Positions 33,634 through 41,420 of a DNA stretch of 64,000 nucleotides are shown here, one piece after another. The notes under the pieces are model-generated. The model was not told the origin of the DNA and did not search any database. It worked only from the letters and a program-made list of their open reading frames with translations. Origin of the DNA: Pelagibacterium nitratireducens (GTDB lineage: Bacteria; Pseudomonadota; Alphaproteobacteria; Rhizobiales; Devosiaceae); assembly GCF_037044555.1 (NCBI RefSeq), contig NZ_CP146275.1, forward strand, positions 3,204,501 to 3,268,500, in the 5' to 3' direction. Every line of letters begins with the position of its first letter. Position 1 is the stretch's first letter. The translations under genes were made by a program, and so were the position numbers.

Positions 33634-33638
33634 GGCGT

Positions 33639-34445
33639 TCACTCCCCGGCCCCTTGCGCAACGAAGCCTTCGGGCACCTCGCCGGAGTAGGAAATGACCT
33701 CGGACCCGGCTTCGGTCAGGGCAAAGCCAATGGGATTGCTGCGCTCTTCGAGGATGTGAGCGATCAGGCTCGCCGTTCGCGCCAGGATCGGAACGCCCTT
33801 CATACCAAGCAGCGGATAGCCGGCATCGAGCAGCAGCGAAGGGATGGCACCCGAGACATTGAGCACCAAAGCACGACCAGTGATTTCAGGAATCACCTTT
33901 TCGGCGAGCAGCGCGGTTTCAAGGTGCTCACCAAAAACGCCCAGTTCCCGCGCGACTTCGATCAACCGTCCCGTCCTCGGATCGTGAGCCTTGTGATAGG
34001 GGTGGCCGTAGCCCGGAATGGCCTTCTTTTGGCTACGCAGGTCCGACACGACCTTTTCGATGGCCGACCGACGGTCTCCGCCCGCATCGATGCATTGCTG
34101 CAAGAATGCGCCGGCCGCTTCGGCGGCTCCCAAAATTACCGACCCGCAGCCAAGAATCCCGGCCGCAACGGCGCCCTGCACCGCTTCGGGTGCGGCTGCA
34201 TAGGTGATGCGTGCAGCCTGAACCGAAGGCACCAGGCCGTGTTCGGCGATCGCCACCAGCGCGGCATCAAGCGCCCTTGTCTGCGCGTCGGAGGGCATGC
34301 TGCCTGTGACCAGCAGCCAAGTATGCTGTGTAAACGAGACCTTGCCGATCAAATCGGTGCACAGGTCCTTGCCGCGAATGACGATCTGATCCGGTGTTGC
34401 GGTGGAAATGCTTGTTTGCCGTGTCGAGTTTGGACCGATCTTCAT
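33639..34445 (-). CDS. Citryl-CoA lyase-like protein (citrate synthase superfamily)
   Basis: A 268-residue protein from ATG 34445, about two thirds of a citrate synthase length, as for stand-alone citryl-CoA lyases. Active-site-like elements are FTQHTWLLVTGSMPSDAQ (large domain), AIPGYGHPYHKAHDPR (His loop) and LNVSGAIPSLLLDAGYPLLGMKGVPILARTASLIAHILEE. It probably performs CoA-ester C-C cleavage, with the partner CoA-transferase supplying the thioester. It is the first gene of its operon, 179 bases downstream of an IclR-type operator (34624-34655). Confidence 0.85.
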   Translation of the reverse strand: MKIGPNSTRQTSISTATPDQIVIRGKDLCTDLIGKVSFTQHTWLLVTGSMPSDAQTRALDAALVAIAEHGLVPSVQAARITYAAAPEAVQGAVAAGILGCGSVILGAAEAAGAFLQQCIDAGGDRRSAIEKVVSDLRSQKKAIPGYGHPYHKAHDPRTGRLIEVARELGVFGEHLETALLAEKVIPEITGRALVLNVSGAIPSLLLDAGYPLLGMKGVPILARTASLIAHILEERSNPIGFALTEAGSEVISYSGEVPEGFVAQGAGE

Positions 34446-34911
34446 GCTGGACCTATTGCCTTCTGGTAACGCAAAGAATGGAAGCAGGACAGGCACAAGT
34501 GGCAAGGTCCGCCCGATGGAAGGTCAACCCCGTTCGGTTCCTCTCCTCTCACGACGACAGCGCCTCGTGCCAGATGCAAAGTGCCCGTGTTGCAGCGGCC
34601 ACCCGCCTCCACCCTTTAACTATTTCGTTCAGCGAATTTTTTTTCGCATATCGCATTCTGTTGAGTCCGCGCCGTGATGTCAAGGACACGAGGCCTTTGC
34701 GAATGCTCAATTTTTCAAACACCAGCATTGGAGAGCACGGAGCACTCGATTGCGGCAAACGCAGACGGTGGAGACGGTATGTCGGCGGTTCGACTGACTG
34801 CCCCTGGTTGAGACGATCACCAAACACAAAAATGCCGCCGCGCCGGCCCATTGTTCCATGAGCTGGTGCGGCGGCCAAAAGCGCGCCTGGCCCGAGACCG
34901 GGCGGCTTTTG
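34446..34911. promoter_or_regulatory. Intergenic region with IclR-type operator and promoter
   Basis: No gene is visible in 466 bases. It carries the operator at 34624-34655, a minus-strand TTGACA (34683-34678) and a CAGAAT -10 (34660-34655). The last stretch before 34911 has inverted repeats (CCCGAGACCGGG) that may terminate the binding-protein gene. Confidence 0.45.
34624..34655. promoter_or_regulatory. 32-bp IclR-type operator, site E
   Basis: TTCGTTCAGCGAA, eight T, then CGCATATCGCA. It aligns base for base in length with four other sites around the IclR gene and overlaps the promoter of the citryl-CoA lyase operon. Confidence 0.65.
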
Positions 34912-36228
34912 CTAGGCGATGGCTTCCATCTCGCCTGCCACTTCGATTTCCGGCGCTGTCTGATTGTCGACAATCACCAGATCATAGCCCTCATCGGCGA
35001 GACGCCACTGACCACCAACCAATTTGGTGGTGGACACATTGGCACTGGCAAAGCCCGGCACGTTGTCACGACCGAAGGCGACCTGACCGACGATGGTCTC
35101 GAGGTTGGTTGCAGCGATCGCGTCCGTATTGGCGTCGAGATCCTTGGGGTCGGCGCTGCGGCTGAGCACGTCCAGGGCGACCTCGAACAGAGCGTGGGTA
35201 AAGCCGATCGGCTGGGTCCACTGGCGGCCGGTCTGTTCGGTGAAGGCCTGAGCCAGTTCGGCTGCGCTCATGCCGTTCATCGACGAGCTATAGGGATGGC
35301 TCGGCGACCACCACACTTCGGTCGAGAGGTTATGCCCCTGATCGCCCAAGGCTTCGACGGCGGACGGGAACAGAATGCAACGGCCCATTGTGCAGACCGG
35401 CGGGCGATAGCCCTGCTGGAGAGACTGTGTCCAGTAGGTCGTGAAATCGGGCGGGATCATCAGCCCGGTCACGATATCGCAATCGTTCTGCTGGAACTGG
35501 GCGATCTGGGCCGAGAAATCGTCCGACAGATTGGCATAGCGCCCTGGATCGGTAACGTCATAGCCCAGATTGGCGAGGAATGGCGGGAAGCCGGTATTGG
35601 GATCGGAGAAGGCGTTTCCGTCCGGATCGTTGGGCCAAAGGCCGCCGACATTCTGGTTGAGCCCGTCGAGCTGGGCCCACATGTTGGTATAGGTCGTGAA
35701 CCAATCGGCCGAACCGGGGAAGAAGTGATAGGTGTAAAAGAACCCCTCGGGGCTTGCAGGGTTTGCCTGACGGCCCATAAACCATGCATCCCACGGCGCC
35801 ATGGTCGAGATGCAGGGCATCTGTTCGAGCTCGCAGACAGTCGAAACCGGATTGGTCGTGTCAGGGGTCGAGGCGGTCAGCATCAGGTCGACGCCTTCGG
35901 AGACGATCAATTCCTGAGCGACTTCGCCGGCGCGGTTTGGGTTGGACTGGCTGTCGCGGACAACAACTTCAACATTGTAGGTGGTGCCGCCAATCGCAAG
36001 GCCGCCAGCAACCGCTTGCTGGAACATTTCGATCATCATCTGATCGGCTTCGGCAAAACCGGCCAGACCACCCGACTGCGGCGTTACATAGCCGATCCGG
36101 ATGGTGGGCGCCTGTGCCCGGATAGCGGGTGTGAACAGGCTGGTCGCGGCGATAGCGGTACCGGCTCCAGCTGCACCCTTGAGGAACCGGCGGCGATTGA
36201 TGCCGCGCGGCAAAATGAGCTTGTTCAT
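34912..36228 (-). CDS. Liv-type ABC importer substrate-binding protein with Tat signal
   Basis: A 438-residue periplasmic binding protein. The Tat signal has INRRRFLKGAAGAG at residues 10-23 and cleavage near AIRAQA. The type 1 fold follows: TIRIGYVTPQSGGLAGF, EVVVRDSQSNPNRAGEVAQELI, LMLTASTPDTTNPVSTVCE and a long second lobe. It lacks permeases of its own and most likely serves LivHMGF at 13805-17223, 18 kb away. Cysteines in VCELEQMPC and GYRPPVCTMGRC may form disulfides. A CTGCACAAACC motif is 72 bases upstream. Confidence 0.88.
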   Translation of the reverse strand: MNKLILPRGINRRRFLKGAAGAGTAIAATSLFTPAIRAQAPTIRIGYVTPQSGGLAGFAEADQMMIEMFQQAVAGGLAIGGTTYNVEVVVRDSQSNPNRAGEVAQELIVSEGVDLMLTASTPDTTNPVSTVCELEQMPCISTMAPWDAWFMGRQANPASPEGFFYTYHFFPGSADWFTTYTNMWAQLDGLNQNVGGLWPNDPDGNAFSDPNTGFPPFLANLGYDVTDPGRYANLSDDFSAQIAQFQQNDCDIVTGLMIPPDFTTYWTQSLQQGYRPPVCTMGRCILFPSAVEALGDQGHNLSTEVWWSPSHPYSSSMNGMSAAELAQAFTEQTGRQWTQPIGFTHALFEVALDVLSRSADPKDLDANTDAIAATNLETIVGQVAFGRDNVPGFASANVSTTKLVGGQWRLADEGYDLVIVDNQTAPEIEVAGEMEAIA

Positions 36229-36299
36229 GATTGTCTCCCTTGTACCCGCCCCTTCCGGCGAGCCCTCCCATCTAATAACTGCATTAAACCATCGCGTTC

Positions 36300-36310
36300 C
36301 TGCACAAACC
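36300..36310 (+). promoter_or_regulatory. CTGCACAAACC element upstream of the binding-protein gene
   Basis: A member of the shared motif family, followed by GATCGGGTCG. It lies opposite the minus-strand gene. Confidence 0.4.
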
Positions 36311-36360
36311 GATCGGGTCGATGCCGGCCATGCCCGGAATGTGTCTCCAAAAAGCCGGTC

Positions 36361-36384
36361 GCCTCGCCGCTATAGCGGCGAGGC
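36361..36384 (-). terminator. Perfect 24-bp palindrome, terminator of the MhqO-like gene
   Basis: GCCTCGCCGCTA followed by its exact complement TAGCGGCGAGGC, eight bases past the minus-strand stop at 36393. Read on the minus strand it is followed by GACCGGCTTTTTGG, giving a delayed T-run. Confidence 0.6.
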
Positions 36385-36392
36385 ATGGCGCG

Positions 36393-37424
36393 CTAGCCCG
36401 CCACTTTTTCCTTGCCGCCCTTGGATTTCTCGCCCGCCGTGGCCGGCTCACTCTTGAGGCTGCCGTCCGGACGGCGCGGATTGGTTATCGGCGTCAGTTC
36501 ACGCTCGAGTCGCGCGCGAAGCGGTTCCACACGTTTTGAAAGCGCCAAGCGCTCGCCGAGTTCACTGGCGCTCTGATCCACCAGGAAGCCCGGGCCCGCG
36601 CTGCACAATTCGATGATCCCGCCCGGCGTCTGGGTATAGCAACTGTCGAACACGTGGTGGTCGTAGACCGGCGTGGTCGGGATCGGGCCGGAATGCGAAT
36701 AGTCGCGCCAGCCTGAAAGATCCTCGTCGGCATCCAGAGCCAGATGGTGCCACAGGCCCACGCCGATCTCCTGGAACGCTCCTTCAGGTGCGGGCGCCGT
36801 GTACCAGCGCGCGCTCTTGGTGTCGCCGTTGAGCTCATAGCGCTGCATGGCGTCGTTGCGCACGAAGCCCATGTGTTCGGCATAGGGCTGAAGCTCGTCG
36901 AGTGTGGTGTAGGACCGGATGCCCTCGATGCCCGTAACCCTGTAAGCCTCGGGGATGTCCTGAGCCGGGAAGGCCAGCGGCTTGTCCTTGGCGTCGGTTG
37001 CCATCAATTCAACTGTATGGCCCTCAAAATCCTGGAATACCAGGCGGCGCGGTTGGGTGGGATCGAGTCGCATCAGTTCGGAATAGATCTGCTCGTTTGT
37101 GAGACGATCCATCCAGTAGTCGAGAGCCTCGTGGCTGCGCACGCGCAGAATGGCCGCCGCGTGGTTGCCCTTGCCCGGAGTGGCCTTGGGAGCATCGTTG
37201 AATTCGAGGAAGGTGACAACGCTGCCACGGGTGCCGTCCGCGTCGCTGTAATAGGTGTGATAGCGGAAGGTCGTTTCAAAGTTGAGGGTCTTCTTGATGA
37301 ACCGCAGACCCATAATGCGGCTCCAGAAATCCACATTGGCCTGCACGTCGGCCGTGATGCCGGTGATGTGGTGATTGCCGTCCAGGCCTTTGGCCGGCTT
37401 GTTGGTATTGGGACGCTGAGACAC
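36393..37424 (-). CDS. MhqO-like ring-cleaving dioxygenase (VOC superfamily)
   Basis: A 343-residue two-module VOC enzyme starting at GTG 37424, which follows AAGGAGGATTTAGA. Fe(II) ligands fit the His pair in GNHHITGITAD, VGLWHHLALDAD and the Glu in GGIIELCSAGPG. It resembles MhqO of Bacillus more than PcpA. The C-terminal tail (about 45 residues rich in Lys, Glu and Pro) is unusual and may be disordered. It lies just downstream of an MhqD-like hydrolase on the same strand, the MhqD-MhqO pairing. It probably cleaves a hydroquinone or catechol. Confidence 0.85.
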   Translation of the reverse strand: MSQRPNTNKPAKGLDGNHHITGITADVQANVDFWSRIMGLRFIKKTLNFETTFRYHTYYSDADGTRGSVVTFLEFNDAPKATPGKGNHAAAILRVRSHEALDYWMDRLTNEQIYSELMRLDPTQPRRLVFQDFEGHTVELMATDAKDKPLAFPAQDIPEAYRVTGIEGIRSYTTLDELQPYAEHMGFVRNDAMQRYELNGDTKSARWYTAPAPEGAFQEIGVGLWHHLALDADEDLSGWRDYSHSGPIPTTPVYDHHVFDSCYTQTPGGIIELCSAGPGFLVDQSASELGERLALSKRVEPLRARLERELTPITNPRRPDGSLKSEPATAGEKSKGGKEKVAG

Positions 37425-37482
37425 TCTAAATCCTCCTTGTCTGGTCCTTGATGCTGCGCATGCCTGTTGGGCACTCGCAGGG

Positions 37483-38169
37483 TTATGTCCTAGGTCCAAC
37501 TCCTTGAACGAGTTCGCCTAGAAGCGACATTTCCTGGCTGCGGACCACGTGGTCGCCATCGGGAAATATTTGAAATCGAACATCGGCCCCCAGTGCCTCG
37601 AGCAGCGTGCCAGTGGCTCTGAGATCGGCCGCCGGCAACCAAGGGTCGGCATCGCCGCCCGAAAGCACGACCGGCATGCCGGCGAGTCCCGCAGTTGGCT
37701 GGCGAGGATGGGCAATGTCGAGTACGCTGCCGGTAAAGATCGCAGCGGCTGCCGGGCGTTGCGCTCCGCTCAAGAGGTATTCGGCCACCATGCATCCGCC
37801 CTGGGAAAAGCCAGCGAGGACAATTTTCGATGTAGGGATGCCCTTTTCGCCAGCCAGCGCAAACGCGGCCGCGATTTTTCCAAGCCCCACATTCACCTGA
37901 TCGGCATTTTCGGCCCGCGGAGCGTCGTAACGACTATCGTACCAACTCTTGCTGTTCGCATGGGGGGCCAGGATGCGCGTGACACGGGAGACGGGATGGG
38001 AGACAAAGCCGATGGGCAATTCATCGCTCGTCCGATCGCGTCCATGAACGGTTACAAGGACGCGGTCACTATCGGACCACGACGCACCATATTCGGCCAA
38101 ACCGTAGCCAGCCATCACGGCAGGCATCGGTGTCGGCGCAGTTCCTCTTGCGCTGTGGGCGCTGTCCAT
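37483..38169 (-). CDS. MhqD-like alpha/beta hydrolase (second)
   Basis: A 228-residue serine hydrolase from ATG 38169 behind GCCGGGAGGAG. VLVTVHGRDRTSDEL, the elbow LAGFSQGGCMVAEYLLSG, an Asp in LSGGDADPWLP and a His in PDGDHVVR give the triad. It shares the fold and size class of the protein at 19738. The divergent IclR gene starts 102 bases away, with an operator in between (38218-38249). It is transcribed with the MhqO-like dioxygenase. Confidence 0.85.
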   Translation of the reverse strand: MDSAHSARGTAPTPMPAVMAGYGLAEYGASWSDSDRVLVTVHGRDRTSDELPIGFVSHPVSRVTRILAPHANSKSWYDSRYDAPRAENADQVNVGLGKIAAAFALAGEKGIPTSKIVLAGFSQGGCMVAEYLLSGAQRPAAAAIFTGSVLDIAHPRQPTAGLAGMPVVLSGGDADPWLPAADLRATGTLLEALGADVRFQIFPDGDHVVRSQEMSLLGELVQGVGPRT

Positions 38170-38217
38170 TGATAGATTCTCCTCCCGGCTACGGTTCGCT
38201 TTTAGCGGTTGACTTTT

Positions 38218-38249
38218 TTCGCTGAGCGAATTCATATCCGTACAGCGAA
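38218..38249. promoter_or_regulatory. 32-bp IclR-type operator, site A (autoregulation)
   Basis: TTCGCTGAGCGAA, TTCATATC, CGTACAGCGAA. A further half site TTCGCTTTTAGCGG lies at 38195-38208. A TTGACT -35-like element (38209-38214) overlaps this array, so binding would block transcription of the IclR gene and possibly of the divergent hydrolase. Confidence 0.65.
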
Positions 38250-38271
38250 TATTTTATGGAAAGGAGGCACC

Positions 38272-39099
38272 ATGTCAAGTGTTCTGGATGGCAAGGTTAT
38301 CGATGAGAAAGAATTTAACTCGGCCATTGCCAGAGGCTTTGCCGTTCTGGAGTGCTTTGACAGCCAGAATGTCGAGATGACATTGTCGCAAGTCGCCGCG
38401 CGGACCGGGCTGTCTCCCGCCACAGCACGGCGATGCCTCTACACGCTTTCGATCCTGGGTTATGTGCGCCAGCACGGCCGGAAGTTCACGCTCGGTGCGC
38501 GAGTCTTGACGCTGAGTTCGTCCTATATGCGCTCGAGCCAGATCGACGAATTCCTGCTTCCCGAGCTGCGCCAGCTTGTCGATGTGTTCGGGGACGCTTC
38601 GTCGGTGGCGATCCTGGACGAGAACATGGTGCTCTACCTCGCCCACACTTCGCGCCAAAGCGCCGTGCGCCCCATCGCAGCGATCGGCGCGCGCTATCCG
38701 GCTCACGCAACCTCATTGGGAAAAGTGTTGCTGGCTCACGCCGATTCGACGACACAGAACCGCTTTCTTGCAACGGCGCCCTTCAAGGCGATGACCGATC
38801 GAACTGTGACCGATCAGACCGAGATGCTGCAGGTTCTCAAGGAAGCCAAGCGCCTGGGCTACGCTCTTGGCATAGACGAACTCGATTATGGCATTGCCTC
38901 GATCGCGGTTCCGGTATTCGACAGTGAGGGCCGCGCAGTGGCAGCGATCAACACCTCGGGGTACAGCGGGCGTCTTTCGGCAGAAGCCCTTATCGAAGAG
39001 CGCCTTTCCCTGCTGCTTCAAGCCTCGCGAAACATTACGGCAAAGCTGTCTCAATACCCGGTTCTGGTCAAAACCGCCCTCACTCCCGCCGGACGTTAG
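38272..39099 (+). CDS. IclR family regulator (PcaR/PobR-like)
   Basis: A 275-residue regulator from ATG 38272 behind AAAGGAGGCACC. The winged helix covers about residues 15-72 (AIARGFAVLECFDSQ, LSQVAARTGLSPATARRCLYTLSILGYV). The effector-binding domain follows, with APFKAMTDRTVTDQ and GYALGIDELDYGIASIAVPVFDSEGRAVAAINTSG. This is the PcaR/PcaU/PobR subgroup that senses aromatic acids or oxoadipate. Five copies of a matching operator lie around it. Their position at and after promoter -10 elements favours repression. Confidence 0.9.
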   Translation: MSSVLDGKVIDEKEFNSAIARGFAVLECFDSQNVEMTLSQVAARTGLSPATARRCLYTLSILGYVRQHGRKFTLGARVLTLSSSYMRSSQIDEFLLPELRQLVDVFGDASSVAILDENMVLYLAHTSRQSAVRPIAAIGARYPAHATSLGKVLLAHADSTTQNRFLATAPFKAMTDRTVTDQTEMLQVLKEAKRLGYALGIDELDYGIASIAVPVFDSEGRAVAAINTSGYSGRLSAEALIEERLSLLLQASRNITAKLSQYPVLVKTALTPAGR

Positions 39100-39174
39100 G
39101 GCGCAATCAGAACCAATCGGGACGGATAGAGCTGTTGTCGTCCTCCGCGCCACTTTTTGGGACTGGCACCGGTC

Positions 39175-39235
39175 TTGACTTCCGAAGTCGAACTGTCGAA
39201 CCTTCGCATTGCGAACTATTTTTCGCCTAGCGGAG
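39175..39235 (+). promoter_or_regulatory. Promoter and 32-bp IclR-type operator, site B, for wrbA
   Basis: TTGACT at 39175-39180, then the operator at 39204-39235: TTCGCATTGCGAA, CTATTTTT, CGCCTAGCGGA. Its end overlaps the ribosome site GCGGAGG of the next gene. Confidence 0.55.
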
Positions 39236-39241
39236 GTTTTC

Positions 39242-39841
39242 ATGGCAAAAATATTGATACTTTACTATTCGAGCTTCGGTCACATGGAGACAATGGCCCA
39301 GGCGGCGGCCGATGGAGCGCGCCAGACAGGTGCGGATGTGACCATCAAACGTGTGCCCGAACTGGTTCCGGAAGAGGTGGCTCGAAGCGCTTATTACAAG
39401 CTGGAACAGGACGCGCCCTTTGCCAGCCCGGCCGAACTGGCCGAGTATGATGGCTTCATCTTCGGCATCTCGACCCGGTTCGGCATGATGGCTTCCCAGA
39501 TGAAAAACTTTCTCGATCAGACCGGACCGCTATGGGCCCAGGGGGCGCTGGTCAACAAGGTGGCGACAGTGATGTCCTCAACCGCCGCACAGCACGGCGG
39601 ACAGGAACAGGCCATCCTGAGCACCCAGGCCGCATTGCAGCATCACGGCATCATCATTGTGCCACTCGGCTACGCCTATCAGGACCAGATGGGTGTAGAC
39701 GTGGTCCGCGGCGGCTCGCCCTACGGAATGACCACAGTCACGCTCTCGGACGGCTCGCGCATGCCCAGTGAGCAGGAACTCGACGGCGCCGCGTGGCAGG
39801 GCCGCCATCTGGCCGACATCGCCCAGCGCTTGCACGGCTAG
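39242..39841 (+). CDS. wrbA: WrbA-type NAD(P)H:quinone oxidoreductase
   Basis: A 199-residue flavodoxin-like FMN enzyme. [25 protein letters not shown] (phosphate loop), [30 protein letters not shown] and [25 protein letters not shown] are WrbA signatures. It reduces quinones to hydroquinones by two electrons, protecting against or supplying hydroquinone for the ring-cleavage enzymes. ATG 39242 follows GCGGAGGTTTTC. It has its own promoter and IclR operator. Confidence 0.92.
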   Translation: MAKILILYYSSFGHMETMAQAAADGARQTGADVTIKRVPELVPEEVARSAYYKLEQDAPFASPAELAEYDGFIFGISTRFGMMASQMKNFLDQTGPLWAQGALVNKVATVMSSTAAQHGGQEQAILSTQAALQHHGIIIVPLGYAYQDQMGVDVVRGGSPYGMTTVTLSDGSRMPSEQELDGAAWQGRHLADIAQRLHG

Positions 39842-39874
39842 ATCACCGCTTCATTCCCCCGCTTCCCTCTCGGC

Positions 39875-39940
39875 TTGACAAGGCTGGCGGGTTCGCCAAC
39901 AATATTCGCTGTACGGATTTTTTTTCGTACAGCGAATATT
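39875..39940 (+). promoter_or_regulatory. Promoter and 32-bp IclR-type operator, site C
   Basis: TTGACA (39875-39880) and AACAAT (39898-39903) 17 bases apart. The operator is an exact 15-bp inverted repeat, AATATTCGCTGTACG (39901-39915) and CGTACAGCGAATATT (39926-39940), around a 10-base GATTTTTTTT spacer. It covers the region from the -10 to about +30, so binding should repress. Confidence 0.7.
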
Positions 39941-39961
39941 TCGCTTTGGGAGGAGACCAAT

Positions 39962-41293
39962 ATGACTTTGAGATTGCCAGGTCATCTGGCTTTCACGTCC
40001 TTGGCCGTTATCAGCCTGGTGCTGGTTCAACCGGCCATTGCACAGGACGAACATGAGAGCGCCGGCTTCGGCTGGCCAATGGCCGACCAGGAAGGCCATC
40101 AGGCCGTCGGCGCGGGAAGCGGCGGGGCTTTTGGAGGAGAAGCCATCGCCGCTCAAAATGGTGAGGTTCCAGACGGGGTCGAACAGCTCGAGCGCGACAT
40201 TTTCACATCCGACGATTTTTATCAGGACGCCGAATTGTGGTCAGATCCACGCTACTTCCGCTGCAACAGTCCCATGGGACTGGAAAGCCAGTGGGGGGCC
40301 TACGGCAACGCCATAATCGGTGACAATCCACCCGAATCCGGCGCCTGGGGCTTCTGCGATGCCGATTATCCGCGCGCGGACATCGTCAGCCCCTACCCGT
40401 TCGCGACCGCGCAGGAGCACTACGAGGCTCTCCTCGCAGAAGCCGAGAACGCCGGAGCAACTCTCAAGCGCCCCATGGACGATTTGCCCGACTGGAACGG
40501 GGTTTATACCGACTCGAGCGAGAACTGGTTCTGGGGCCGCATCATTCAGGCCACAACGATCGTGTCGCTGCTCACCCCCGAATACCAGAAGCGTTTCGTT
40601 CAGGAGGCTTATCATCATGCCAACACCAACGCTGCCATGTGGCCCAGCCAATATTGCTGGCCTGAGGGCTTCCTGCGCCGTTGGCACGAGCATTCTGTCC
40701 GCGACCATCAGGTGCTGATGAACGAGGATATCATTCAGATTCTCACCGGCGTTGCCGACAACTTCCTCACACAGATCCACATCGATGAAGACTTCACCAT
40801 CGAAGAAGGCAGCGTGCCGCGTCTCGGTGAGGCCGTCCCGCGCTGGTATGGGGAAACCATCGGCGTCTGGCACGGGGACAATCTGATTACCTGGACCTCC
40901 AACATCCAAGGCTGGATGACCCATGGCGGCTTCGAGCATTCCAACCAGATGCAGACGGTTGAAATCTATTCTCCCGAAACCGACGACCAGGGTAATTTGG
41001 TCGGACTGCGGCACGAGGCGATCATTTATGATCCCGAAGCACTGGTCGAGCCAATCCGCATGGTGCGTGTACTTGAGCGCCTCGGCGAATTCGATGAACG
41101 CGATCCCTACATCTTCGTCGAGTGCAATCCGACCATCTATCCGGTCGACGGGCGCGCCCAACCGGTCTCACCAGGCCAGGTAATCGACTATCTGGTTCCC
41201 GACTGGTTCGGACGTCCCTGGGCCCAGATGTGGGAGCGTTTCCACGAGGAGGGCATGGAGCGGCCCGAAAGCGAAGCCCTTTTCGGCTTCTGA
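39962..41293 (+). CDS. Exported 443-residue protein of an undescribed family (paralogue B)
   Basis: From ATG 39962, with a signal peptide ending QPAIAQD. Close relative of the protein at 25599: VEQLERDIFTSDDFYQDAELW, DPRYFRCNSPMGLESQWGAYG, MWPSQYCWPEGFLRRWHEHS, VPRWYGETIGVWHGDNLITWTSNIQGWMTHGGFEHSNQMQTVEI, and a matching C-terminus ending SEALFGF in both. The four cysteines (RYFRCN, GFCD, QYCWP, EECN-like VECN) are conserved between paralogues. The Trp/Tyr-rich core suggests a binding or scaffolding protein in the periplasm. It is regulated by its own IclR-type operator. Confidence 0.8.
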   Translation: MTLRLPGHLAFTSLAVISLVLVQPAIAQDEHESAGFGWPMADQEGHQAVGAGSGGAFGGEAIAAQNGEVPDGVEQLERDIFTSDDFYQDAELWSDPRYFRCNSPMGLESQWGAYGNAIIGDNPPESGAWGFCDADYPRADIVSPYPFATAQEHYEALLAEAENAGATLKRPMDDLPDWNGVYTDSSENWFWGRIIQATTIVSLLTPEYQKRFVQEAYHHANTNAAMWPSQYCWPEGFLRRWHEHSVRDHQVLMNEDIIQILTGVADNFLTQIHIDEDFTIEEGSVPRLGEAVPRWYGETIGVWHGDNLITWTSNIQGWMTHGGFEHSNQMQTVEIYSPETDDQGNLVGLRHEAIIYDPEALVEPIRMVRVLERLGEFDERDPYIFVECNPTIYPVDGRAQPVSPGQVIDYLVPDWFGRPWAQMWERFHEEGMERPESEALFGF

Positions 41294-41305
41294 TGCCTCA
41301 AGGGT

Positions 41306-41327
41306 GGGCCCGGGAAATCCCAGGCCC
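41306..41327 (+). terminator. Hairpin after the 443-residue protein gene
   Basis: GGGCCCGGGA (41306-41315) and TCCCAGGCCC (41318-41327), one mismatch, no T-run. Confidence 0.4.
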
Positions 41328-41420
41328 CTCAAGGACCCGGGAACCCGCGCGAAGCATATGTTCCTTCCGTGGGTTCCCGATATCTGCCGGGCCACAATCC
41401 GGATGCAATGGAGACGATAG

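Noticed and set aside
34858..36375. Open frame of 505 codons on the plus strand
   Set aside because: Antisense to the clear Liv-type binding protein with Tat signal; no domain and no ribosome site.
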